In this document: in pieces, positions 56,926 to 64,000 of the stretch
Layout: the number at the start of each line of letters is the position of its first letter
Position numbering within the stretch: the first letter of the stretch is position 1
Source: Mycolicibacterium litorale
GTDB taxonomy: Bacteria; Actinomycetota; Actinomycetes; Mycobacteriales; Mycobacteriaceae
Direction of reading: 5' to 3'
Assembly (NCBI RefSeq): GCF_010731695.1
Contig: NZ_AP022586.1
Span: 3,534,001-3,598,000, forward strand
Length of the DNA stretch: 64,000 bases
The notes under the pieces: generated by a model
What the model was told of the DNA's origin: nothing
Seen by the model: the letters and a program-made list of their open reading frames with translations, nothing else
Database searches by the model: none
Translations under genes and position numbers: made by a program

Positions 56926-57973
56926 TCGCCATGTTCCTGCACTTCGGGGTGTAGCGGGCATCGTTGCCGGGGGTGGCGGCGTCGACGACGATCGGCACGA
57001 CATCGTTGAGTCCGGGGAAGAAACCGGTGGCATTGAGGTCACAGGCGTAGGCGTTCGCGTAGGCGCCTTCACCGGTGATGCGGGCGAAGCCTTTGAGCAG
57101 CAGCGGCAGATTGGCACCGGTGAAAGCCAGCTGCGGCTCGATGCCGACCATGTGCTGCGCGAAACCGGGTTCCCGGGTGACGAGTTGGTTCAGCGACGGG
57201 TAGACCTCGTCGGTGATGACCGACAGCTGACGCACGACCCGCGACATCGAACCCGTCGCATCCACCAACTCCTGGCGCCTGCCGTTGAACGTCGTCACCG
57301 CCGACTGCGCCTGCGTGAGCACCTGATCGAGGCTGTCGTTGTAGCGCGCGAGGTTCCCCATCACCGCGTTCAGGTCGGTGATCACCGCGCCGAGTTCGTC
57401 GTCGCGGCCGGCGAAAGACGCTGTCAACTGCGAGGTCTGGTTGACCAGGGCGGCGATCGATCCCTCGTCGCCCTGCAGTGACTGGATCACGCCCTTGGTC
57501 AGGTTGTCGGCGTCGCGCGGGTTGAGCAGGCTGAACAACGGCTCGTATCCGTTGAGCAGTGTCGTCACGTCGAACGAGGGCTCCGACCGTTCCAGCGGGA
57601 TCACCGAACCCGCTTGCAGTACAACGGGATCGCCCGTCTTGCCGAGGGACAGGCCGAGATACCGCTGTCCCACGATGTTCTGGTAGGTCACCGATGCCAC
57701 CGTGGTACCCAGCAGCTGCTGGTCGCTCTGCACCACGAACGCGACCTTGGCGAGCCCGCCCTGCAGTTCGATCGTCTCGACACGGCCGACGCGTACCCCG
57801 GCCATCCGGACGTCGTCGCCCTCACGCAGACCGAACACGTCGGTGAACATCGCCTCGTACGCCACCGTTGACCCCGCCACGTCGCGCCGGAGCGTGACAT
57901 ACACCAGCCAGGTCAAGGTGACGGCGACGACCATGAAGAGCGACAGACCCACCAGCGCACCGCGGTATTTCAT
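56918..57973 (-). CDS. mceB: MceB-type substrate-binding protein
   Basis: 351 residues from the ATG at 57973, which overlaps the mceA stop. Anchor helix (LSLFMVVAVTLTWLVYV), MlaD domain (about 40-120; GLREGDDVRMAGVRVGRVET), helical region, and C-terminal domain with a Cys pair (ANAYACDLN, YTPKCRNM). Confidence 0.92.
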   Translation of the reverse strand: MKYRGALVGLSLFMVVAVTLTWLVYVTLRRDVAGSTVAYEAMFTDVFGLREGDDVRMAGVRVGRVETIELQGGLAKVAFVVQSDQQLLGTTVASVTYQNIVGQRYLGLSLGKTGDPVVLQAGSVIPLERSEPSFDVTTLLNGYEPLFSLLNPRDADNLTKGVIQSLQGDEGSIAALVNQTSQLTASFAGRDDELGAVITDLNAVMGNLARYNDSLDQVLTQAQSAVTTFNGRRQELVDATGSMSRVVRQLSVITDEVYPSLNQLVTREPGFAQHMVGIEPQLAFTGANLPLLLKGFARITGEGAYANAYACDLNATGFFPGLNDVVPIVVDAATPGNDARYTPKCRNMANG

Positions 57974-59517
57974 TGCTGCTCCTCACTGACCGTGGTGCCC
58001 CGCGCGACCGGGCCCAGCAGCAGCTGAGTGGCCACCGTGGCGCGGCCGCCGGTGATCAACCCGAGTTGGTCGAGTTCGTATCGGCTGCCGACCGGTCCGA
58101 CGTTGCCGCCGAAGGCGGCGGGTGCGGCCTCCGCGGGCAACAGGTCACCGGGGCGGGGCGCGACAGGTGCCGGCGGAGACAGCGGAACCGGCGGAGGCGG
58201 CACCGGGGTCAGCGCGGGATTCGCCGTCCCCGGTACCGGCGGTGAGGGAGCCATCCACGGCGGCAACGGCGGATTCGGGTCCCGCAGATCGGGATTCGGG
58301 TTCACCAGAGGCGGCCCCACCGCGACCAGGTTGCCGTTCGGGCCGACCTCCGTCCCGGGCGGAGGGCGCAGATCGGCGGGAGGCTGGTAGTTCTGCGGAA
58401 GCAGGACGTCCGGCAGTTCGGCGCGCGTCGGCACCAGGGGGGCGGTGTAACAGCTGGGCCCTTTGAGACCGGCGTACTGCGGGCAGTCCGCCCTGGTGTA
58501 GGAGTACGTCGGCGTGAAGGACAGGTTGACGCGCATGTTGCCGATGTCCTGCTCGGGGATCCACACCTCGTCGAAGAACTTGCGTGACAGGTCGTTGAGC
58601 TTGACGAAAGCAGGAACCCAGTGGCGTGAGGTGTCGGCCAGGCTGCCGAGCACGGGCGTGAGCTCGTGGGTGATGCGCACCATGCGGTCGGTGTGATTGC
58701 CCAGCGCCGTGTGGGTGTTGCCGACCGTGTGGATCCCGCCGTTGACGAGCGTGGTGAGTTGCGCGCTCTGCTCGACGAGCGTCTGCATGGGGGCGACCGC
58801 CTGGTGCAGTGCGTCCACCAACTCCGGCGCTGTCTGCTGCAGGCCGCGGGTGGCGTCGACAAGGGCCGAGACCGTGGTGGGGCCGGGTTCGGTGGCCACG
58901 ATGCGGTCCAGCTCGTCGACGATCCGGTTGAGCTGCGCACCGCCGGTGAGCAATTCGGCACGACGGCCCTGTGTGGCGGCGTTCACCGCGGCGAGGATGC
59001 CCACGGTGTCGTCTTCGCGGCCGCGTCCGGTTGCGGCGAGGATGTCGCGCAGCTTGCTGATCGTGGTCTGGAACAGCACGGTCGGCAGTTCGGTGTCCTC
59101 GGGGATGTGCGCGCCCGGCGCGATGGCCGGACCGCCGGAGCGGTCGACCAGTTGCACCGACGACACCGCGAACACGTTGCTCGGCACCACACGGGCGGTC
59201 ACACCCGCTGGGATCGACGCCGCGAATTCGGGTTTGAGATCGATGTGCACGAAGTTCGGGTCACCGTACTGGGCGGGGGTCACACCGGTGACCGCGCCGA
59301 CCAGCACGCCGTGATATTTGACGTCGGACCGTTGCGGCAAGCCGTCACCGACGTTGACCAACGCCGCGACGACACGCACGTGGGCGTCCAGCCGCCCCGT
59401 CGACTTGACCAGCAATGCAGCCGAGACGAGGGCGACGACGACCAGCAGTGCGGCCCCGCAGGCGAGCAGTTGCCGGTCGGTGGGACCGCGCCCGTCCAGT
59501 TCGAAGGAGTTCGCCAC
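57970..59517 (-). CDS. mceA: MceA-type substrate-binding protein with Pro-rich tail
   Basis: 515 residues from the GTG at 59517, one base after the yrbEB stop; the ATG-like frame at 59547 overlaps yrbEB. Anchor helix (LLACGAALLVVVALVSAALLV), MlaD domain (about 50-125; DGLPQRSDVKYHGVLVGAV), helical middle, a cysteine-containing tail (ADCPQYAGLKGPSCYTAP) and then about 120 residues dominated by Pro, Ala and Asn (about 385-490). The long Pro-rich extension would project into the envelope. First Mce protein in the operon. Confidence 0.92.
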   Translation of the reverse strand: MANSFELDGRGPTDRQLLACGAALLVVVALVSAALLVKSTGRLDAHVRVVAALVNVGDGLPQRSDVKYHGVLVGAVTGVTPAQYGDPNFVHIDLKPEFAASIPAGVTARVVPSNVFAVSSVQLVDRSGGPAIAPGAHIPEDTELPTVLFQTTISKLRDILAATGRGREDDTVGILAAVNAATQGRRAELLTGGAQLNRIVDELDRIVATEPGPTTVSALVDATRGLQQTAPELVDALHQAVAPMQTLVEQSAQLTTLVNGGIHTVGNTHTALGNHTDRMVRITHELTPVLGSLADTSRHWVPAFVKLNDLSRKFFDEVWIPEQDIGNMRVNLSFTPTYSYTRADCPQYAGLKGPSCYTAPLVPTRAELPDVLLPQNYQPPADLRPPPGTEVGPNGNLVAVGPPLVNPNPDLRDPNPPLPPWMAPSPPVPGTANPALTPVPPPPVPLSPPAPVAPRPGDLLPAEAAPAAFGGNVGPVGSRYELDQLGLITGGRATVATQLLLGPVARGTTVSEEQQ

Positions 59518-59518
59518 G

Positions 59519-60376
59519 TCAGCCCCCGAACCTCGCGCCGGCGTCAACCGACCACAACGCCATGGTCAGGAGCATGTTGACCATGATCACGACGGTGATG
59601 CTGGCGCGCATCGCGTGTCCGGCAGCCACTCCCACGCCGACCGGGCCGCCGGTCGCGTAGAACCCGTAGTAGCACTGGACCGTCGAGGCGATCCACACGA
59701 AGATGACCGTCTTGACAACGGAATACAGGATGTCGCGGCCTGCCAGCATGAGGGTGAAGTAGTGCAGATAAGAGCCGGTGGAGCCACCGCTGATGATCTG
59801 GACGACGAACTGGGTGGTCAGGTAGCTCACGGCGAGACAGGCGACGTAGAGCGGAATCACCGCGATCACCGACGCCATCAACCGGGTGGTGACCAAGTAC
59901 GGGACCGGCCGGATGCCAAGCGATTCCAGCGCGTCGATCTCCTCGGCGATGCGCATCGACCCGAGCTGCGCGGTGAACCGGCACCCGGCCTGGGTCGCAA
60001 AGGCCAGAGACGCGGCGATCGGCGCGAGCTCGCGGGTGTTCACCAGTGACGAGATGATCCCGGTGGCGGGTCCGAGCCCGAGCAGGTCGAGGAAGTTGTA
60101 CCCCTCGATCCCCACCAGCGCGCCGACGGTGATGCCGAGTACGACGGCCACCCCCGCGGTACCGCCGCCGACGACCAACGAGCCATTACCCCAAGCGATG
60201 TCGGACAGCAGGCGGACGAACTCGGTACGGTACTGGCGAAGCGCGACCGGCACTCCCTGCACCGCCCGGACGAAGAAGACGAGCATGTGGCCGAGCCGCA
60301 CGATCGGTGCGGAGGCCCTGCGGTACACCCGGAGCGCGGGGGCGACCAGGGTCGGTGCGAACGTCGATACGGCCAT
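59519..60376 (-). CDS. yrbEB: YrbE/MlaE-type ABC permease (B)
   Basis: 285 residues, about six membrane segments. Carries the MlaE-type EQ-loop region (MRIAEEIDALESLGIRPVPYLV) that contacts the ATPase. It pairs with the upstream YrbEA to form the lipid-import permease. Starts 3 bases after the yrbEA stop. Confidence 0.93.
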   Translation of the reverse strand: MAVSTFAPTLVAPALRVYRRASAPIVRLGHMLVFFVRAVQGVPVALRQYRTEFVRLLSDIAWGNGSLVVGGGTAGVAVVLGITVGALVGIEGYNFLDLLGLGPATGIISSLVNTRELAPIAASLAFATQAGCRFTAQLGSMRIAEEIDALESLGIRPVPYLVTTRLMASVIAVIPLYVACLAVSYLTTQFVVQIISGGSTGSYLHYFTLMLAGRDILYSVVKTVIFVWIASTVQCYYGFYATGGPVGVGVAAGHAMRASITVVIMVNMLLTMALWSVDAGARFGG

Positions 60377-60379
60377 GTG

Positions 60380-61237
60380 TCACAACCCCACTCGCGGGAA
60401 CATCATGATGTAGAGCTGACTGATCGCGACGTTGACGACCATCAGCACCAGGATGGACTCGACGACGGCGGCGTTGACCGAGTTCGCCACCCCGGTCGGC
60501 CCGCCCCGGGTGGCCAGCCCCTTCTGGCACGAGACGACCGCGACGATGGCCCCGAAGATGACGGCCTTGACCAGCGCCACGATCATGTCGCCGGTGGTCG
60601 CAAAGGAGGCGAAGGTGGCGACAAAGCTGCCGGGCGCCCCGCTCTGGAAATAGACGTTGAACAAGTAGCTCGCGAGGAAGCCGACGAAACAGACCACGCC
60701 CGTCAGCGCCACACCGACCATGACGGCGGCGGCGAACCGCGGAACCACCAGGCGCCGGATCACCGAGACACCCATGACCTCCATCGCATCGGTCTCCTCC
60801 CGCATCTTCCGGGAGCCGAGATCAGCGGTGATCGCAGAGCCGACGGCGGCGGCCATGAGGATCGCCGCGGTCAGCGACGCCGCCTGTCGGATGACCGCGA
60901 GTCCGCTCGCGGCGCCGGCGAGCGAGGTCGCCCCGACCTGCCCAGCGAGCAGGGCGAACTGGATGGAGAGCGTGACGCCGATCGGCAGCGCGACCAGGAC
61001 TGTGGGCAGCACTGCGGTGCCTGCCATGAACGCGCCCTGCCGGACGAACTCCTGGAATTGGAACCGCCCGGTGAGGAGGTCGATGACGAAGAACTGGACG
61101 GTCCGCACGCCGAGGACGAACTGGTCACCAACGGTCGCCAGCGACGCCAGGGGGTGGCGCCGAACGTAGCCGCCGGCCCAGTCGGCGATCACCGCCACCC
61201 CGTCGTCCGCCCTCTCTGGCTGCGAATTGGTATTCAC
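60380..61237 (-). CDS. yrbEA: YrbE/MlaE-type ABC permease (A)
   Basis: 285 residues from the GTG at 61237, with AAGG about seven bases upstream. Six membrane segments and MREETDAMEVMGVSVIRRLVV as ATPase-contact loop. First gene of the mce operon. The ATPase (MceG) is not in the window, as usual for mycobacteria. Confidence 0.93.
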   Translation of the reverse strand: MNTNSQPERADDGVAVIADWAGGYVRRHPLASLATVGDQFVLGVRTVQFFVIDLLTGRFQFQEFVRQGAFMAGTAVLPTVLVALPIGVTLSIQFALLAGQVGATSLAGAASGLAVIRQAASLTAAILMAAAVGSAITADLGSRKMREETDAMEVMGVSVIRRLVVPRFAAAVMVGVALTGVVCFVGFLASYLFNVYFQSGAPGSFVATFASFATTGDMIVALVKAVIFGAIVAVVSCQKGLATRGGPTGVANSVNAAVVESILVLMVVNVAISQLYIMMFPRVGL

Positions 61238-61552
61238 ATAATGCCTTCGCGCTCGTGCCGCAGCGTCCGCCCCGACGTCAATCGATGCAGGTTAAACGCG
61301 TCATAACGGCGAATATTGACTCGGCAGCTCTTTCAACGACCCGTCAAGCCGCGAACTCCCCGCCCCGTCGGGGATGAGTATGCACATTCACTTAGCGGAT
61401 CGGCAAGGAATTCGGCAAACCCATCACGGCCGCCGTGCGTACGGCAGGGACCCGGGCGTCCGCGTCGGCCATGCGGCGTTCGGAGCGATGACTTCAGCCC
61501 GTTCCAGGCGGGGTCTGGCTACAAAGTTGGAACACGTTCTAGTCTTAGGCCC
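61238..61552. other. Divergent intergenic region between mce operon and fadD8
   Basis: 315 bases with no gene. It must hold the promoters of the eleven-gene mce operon (minus) and of fadD8 (plus). A KstR-like box lies at 61528-61541 near fadD8. Near the mce side I see only short repeats and no second KstR-like box. Small GC hairpins (CCCCG-CGGGG near 61360; CACGGC-CCGTG near 61430) are present. Confidence 0.55.
61528..61541. promoter_or_regulatory. KstR-like operator upstream of fadD8
   Basis: TGGAACACGTTCTA fits the KstR consensus as I remember it, TnnAACnnGTTnnA, at every fixed position, and the core GAACacGTTC is palindromic. It ends 11 bases before the fadD8 ATG, where a bound repressor would block transcription or initiation. 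KstR controls cholesterol catabolism genes and mce4 in mycobacteria. One match to a short motif is suggestive only. Confidence 0.5.
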
Positions 61553-63163
61553 ATGAGTGACGATCTGCTGCGCCACCCCATCCACTCCGGACACCTGCTC
61601 GCCGGCGCGCTGAAGCGCCATCGCGACAAGCCGCTGCTGTTTCTCGGGGACACCACGCTCACCGGCGGACAGCTCGCCGACCGCATCAGCCAGTACATTC
61701 AGGCCTTCGAGGCGGTCGGTGCCGGCACCGGCGCCGCGGTCGGTCTGCTCTCGCTGAACCGGCCCGAGGTGCTGATGATCGTCGGCGCCGGGCAGACCCA
61801 GGGATACCGGCGCACGGCACTACACCCTCTCGGCTCGCTGGACGACCACGCCTACATTTTGAGCGACGCAGGCGTCACCTCGCTGATCATCGACCCCAAC
61901 CCGATGTTCACCGAGCGGGCGCTGGGTCTGCTCTCGAAGGTGGACTCGCTGGAGCAGATCCTCACCATCGGCCCCGTCCCCGCCGAACTCGCAGAATCCG
62001 GCGCCAAGGTCGTCGACCTCAACGCCGAGGCCGACAAGTACTCCCCGCGCCCGCTCGTCGCCGCGGACCTGGCACCCGACCACATCACCGGGCTCACCTA
62101 CACCGGCGGCACGACCGGTAAGCCCAAGGGCGTCATCATGACCAGCCAGGCCACCACGACCATGACCCAGATCCAGCTCGCCGAGTGGGACTGGCCGGAG
62201 AACCCGAAGTTCCTGATGGTGACACCGCTGTCCCACGCGGGCGCCGCGTACTTCCTGCCGACGGTGATCAAGGGCGGGCAGATGTACGTGATGAGCAAGT
62301 TCGACCCGGGCGAGGTGCTCAAGACCATCGAGGAGCAGCGGATCACCGCGACGTTCGTGGTGCCGTCGATGCTGTATGCGCTGATGGACCACCCGGATTC
62401 GCGCACCCGCGACCTGTCGTCGCTGGAGACGGTGTACTACGGCGCCTCGGCGATCAACCCCGTGCGGCTGGCCGAGGCCATCGAACGGTTCGGCAAGATC
62501 TTCGCGCAGAACTACGGACAGTCCGAGGCGCCGATGGCGATCTCCTACCTGTCGAAGGCCGACCACGACGAGAAGAGGCTGTCCTCATGCGGGCGGCCGA
62601 CGCTGTTCGCGCGCACCGCCCTCCTCGGTGAGGACGGCAAGCCGGTACCGCAGGGTGAGGCCGGCGAGATCTGTGTCAGCGGCCCGCTGCTGGCCGGCGG
62701 CTACTGGGGTCTGCCGGAAGCCACCGCCGAGACGTTCAAGGACGGTTGGCTGCACACCGGCGACATGGCCCGCGAAGACGAGGACGGCTTCTGGTTCATC
62801 GTCGACCGGGTCAAGGACATGATCGTCACCGGCGGGTTCAACGTGTTCCCGCGCGAGGTCGAGGACGTCATCGCCGAACATCCCGCGGTCGCGCAGGTGT
62901 GCGTGGTCGGCGCCCCCGACGAGAAGTGGGGTGAGGCGGTCACCGCGGTGGTGGTGCTCCGCGACGACGCCGGCTCCGACGAGGACGCGGTGGCGACGAT
63001 GACCGCCGAGATCCAGGCATCCGTCAAGGAACGCAAGGGCTCGGTGCACACCCCCAAACAGGTCGTCGTGGTCGACGCGCTGCCGCTGACCGGGCTGGGC
63101 AAACCGGACAAGAAGGCGGTGCGGGCGCGGTTCTGGGAAGGCGCGTCGCGGGCGGTGGGCTGA
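61553..63163 (+). CDS. fadD8: Fatty-acyl-CoA ligase, FadD8-like
   Basis: 536 residues from the ATG at 61553 (MSDDLLRHPIHSGHLL); the frame is open to 61316 but the upstream residues are unlike the family. Motifs: YTGGTTGKPKG (ATP), YGQSEAPM, TGDMAREDEDGFWFIVDR and catalytic Lys in LTGLGKPDKKAV. The N-terminus agrees with my memory of M. tuberculosis FadD8 (Rv0551c), which lies beside Rv0552 there; here the mce operon is between. It activates a fatty or steroid-derived acid with CoA. Substrate unproven. Confidence 0.85.
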   Translation: MSDDLLRHPIHSGHLLAGALKRHRDKPLLFLGDTTLTGGQLADRISQYIQAFEAVGAGTGAAVGLLSLNRPEVLMIVGAGQTQGYRRTALHPLGSLDDHAYILSDAGVTSLIIDPNPMFTERALGLLSKVDSLEQILTIGPVPAELAESGAKVVDLNAEADKYSPRPLVAADLAPDHITGLTYTGGTTGKPKGVIMTSQATTTMTQIQLAEWDWPENPKFLMVTPLSHAGAAYFLPTVIKGGQMYVMSKFDPGEVLKTIEEQRITATFVVPSMLYALMDHPDSRTRDLSSLETVYYGASAINPVRLAEAIERFGKIFAQNYGQSEAPMAISYLSKADHDEKRLSSCGRPTLFARTALLGEDGKPVPQGEAGEICVSGPLLAGGYWGLPEATAETFKDGWLHTGDMAREDEDGFWFIVDRVKDMIVTGGFNVFPREVEDVIAEHPAVAQVCVVGAPDEKWGEAVTAVVVLRDDAGSDEDAVATMTAEIQASVKERKGSVHTPKQVVVVDALPLTGLGKPDKKAVRARFWEGASRAVG

Positions 63164-63271
63164 CGTTTCCATCCGTCAGACTTTCGCCAGATTCCGCGGC
63201 GCCGGCGCGGGGTAGATAGAGGCCAGACCTCGGAAACCAGCCAGCACGGCACCGTCGTCGGGAAGGTAACC

Positions 63272-64000
63272 ATGGCGGAGCGGTGGGCCGGCGATGACGA
63301 CGCGGACAGCGTCTGGCGCGACGAACCCGCGTCGCTGTTCGCCGCGACCGCGCCCTTCTGTGACAGCGCCGTCGCGTGGACGCGGGCCGACGGTGTCAGC
63401 TTGATCCTGCTGTCGGACTCCCGAAACAGCCGCGAGCTGGTGTTCGCCACCGACGGCCTCGCCCAGCGCCTCGATGAAGTGCAGTTCGCGCTCGGTGAAG
63501 GGCCGTGTCTGGCCAGCTATGCCACCGGCCTACCGCAATGCATCACCGACTCCGCCCACGACGACCGCTGGGCCATGTTCTGTCGCGAAGCGGCCCGTCT
63601 CGGCGTCAACGCGGTGTTCTCGTTCCCGGTGAGCGTCGGGTCGCACGCCGTGGGAGTGCTGGAGCTGTATCGGCGTGAGGCGCTCGGGTTGTCAACGGAT
63701 GAATACGACGCCGCGCTGGGATGTGCCGCAGCCATCGGCGCTGTCATCGGTGCGACGTATGCGCGCTGGTCACATCGGCCCGTCGACGTAGAGAACCTCG
63801 ACGGCGCCGCCCTGTCCGCCCTGTCCGAAGCCGACCCGTTCACTCGCTCGCATGTGCACGACGCCGCCCGCGTCGTCTCCGAGCAAGTGGGGGTGTCGAT
63901 CAGTCAGGTGCTGGTCATGATGCGGGCGTACGCGTTCGCGCACGATCTGCGAGTCACCGATGTGGCCGACGACATCCTGGATCGACGGATCCCGTTGAGC
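63272..64000 (+). CDS. GAF-ANTAR regulatory protein, 3' end missing
   Basis: The frame is open from the ATG at 63272 (GGGAAGG 5 bases upstream) to the window end, 243 codons. Residues about 20-170 look like a GAF domain (FALGEGPCLASYATGLPQCI; VFSFPVSVGSHAVGVLELYR), and about 185 onwards (VVSEQVGVSISQVLVMMRAYAFAHDLRVTDVADDIL) is an ANTAR domain, an RNA-binding antiterminator module. ANTAR proteins bind two-hairpin RNA elements to prevent termination. Mycobacterial members with this layout exist; signal and targets are not known. Confidence 0.85.
   Translation, partial: MAERWAGDDDADSVWRDEPASLFAATAPFCDSAVAWTRADGVSLILLSDSRNSRELVFATDGLAQRLDEVQFALGEGPCLASYATGLPQCITDSAHDDRWAMFCREAARLGVNAVFSFPVSVGSHAVGVLELYRREALGLSTDEYDAALGCAAAIGAVIGATYARWSHRPVDVENLDGAALSALSEADPFTRSHVHDAARVVSEQVGVSISQVLVMMRAYAFAHDLRVTDVADDILDRRIPLS

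Overview
The window is high-GC, densely coded DNA from a mycobacterium, most likely a fast-growing environmental Mycolicibacterium. The evidence is a complete yrbE/mce operon with Mce-associated genes, a menaquinone locus whose gene set follows the M. tuberculosis Rv0551c-Rv0566c neighbourhood as I remember it, an F420-type (Ddn-like) oxidoreductase, a CE1758/CE1759-type flavin enzyme pair, frequent GTG starts and many ATGA/GTGA start-stop overlaps. I see no insertion sequence, prophage or CRISPR array. Both ends cut through genes: a LAL-type LuxR regulator on the left and a GAF-ANTAR protein on the right.

Layout. 1-6 kb: the regulator, a large secreted sugar-dehydrogenase-like protein with a PKD domain, a 0.5 kb gap and a small conserved protein. 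6-21 kb: a stress and central-metabolism block with an all-in-one GAF/PP2C/kinase protein coupled to a STAS antagonist, a GH65 disaccharide phosphorylase coupled to a small SHOCT membrane protein, an SLC13 permease, L-lactate dehydrogenase, an acyltransferase, a P-type cation ATPase and a fused double-domain phosphofructokinase. 21.4 kb: tRNA-Tyr with a hairpin after it. 21.6-49.3 kb: yajQ, gpsA, htpX, grcC1, menJ, menG, mgtA, menD, bpoC, menC and an amidohydrolase in the order expected for mycobacteria, with several accessory genes set between them. These include a frameshifted FMN reductase, a TetR/MpaB pair with a perfect inverted-repeat operator, an orphan tandem Phd-type antitoxin and a Ddn/DJ-1/GlxA operon. 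49.4-50.2 kb: two small genes. 50.3-61.2 kb: an eleven-gene mce operon on the minus strand, tightly packed from yrbEA to two secreted proteins. 61.5-64 kb: fadD8, preceded by a KstR-like box, and the truncated GAF-ANTAR gene.

How the genes fit together. GrcC1 would make the polyprenyl tail, MenD and MenC act on the naphthoquinone ring precursor, MenG methylates the ring and MenJ reduces the tail, so much of menaquinone biosynthesis is here. The mce operon encodes a complete lipid-import permease and substrate-binding set but no ATPase (MceG is normally encoded elsewhere). The FadD ligases beside it could activate imported acids. The 6-21 kb block could feed disaccharide-derived sugar phosphate through phosphofructokinase to lactate under stress signalling, but that link is inference from proximity. 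The sequence observations most worth checking are the single-base frameshift at about 31,822, the operator at 45,064-45,094, the apparent ATC start at 15,167, the degenerate C-terminal half of the phosphofructokinase and the KstR-like box at 61,528.
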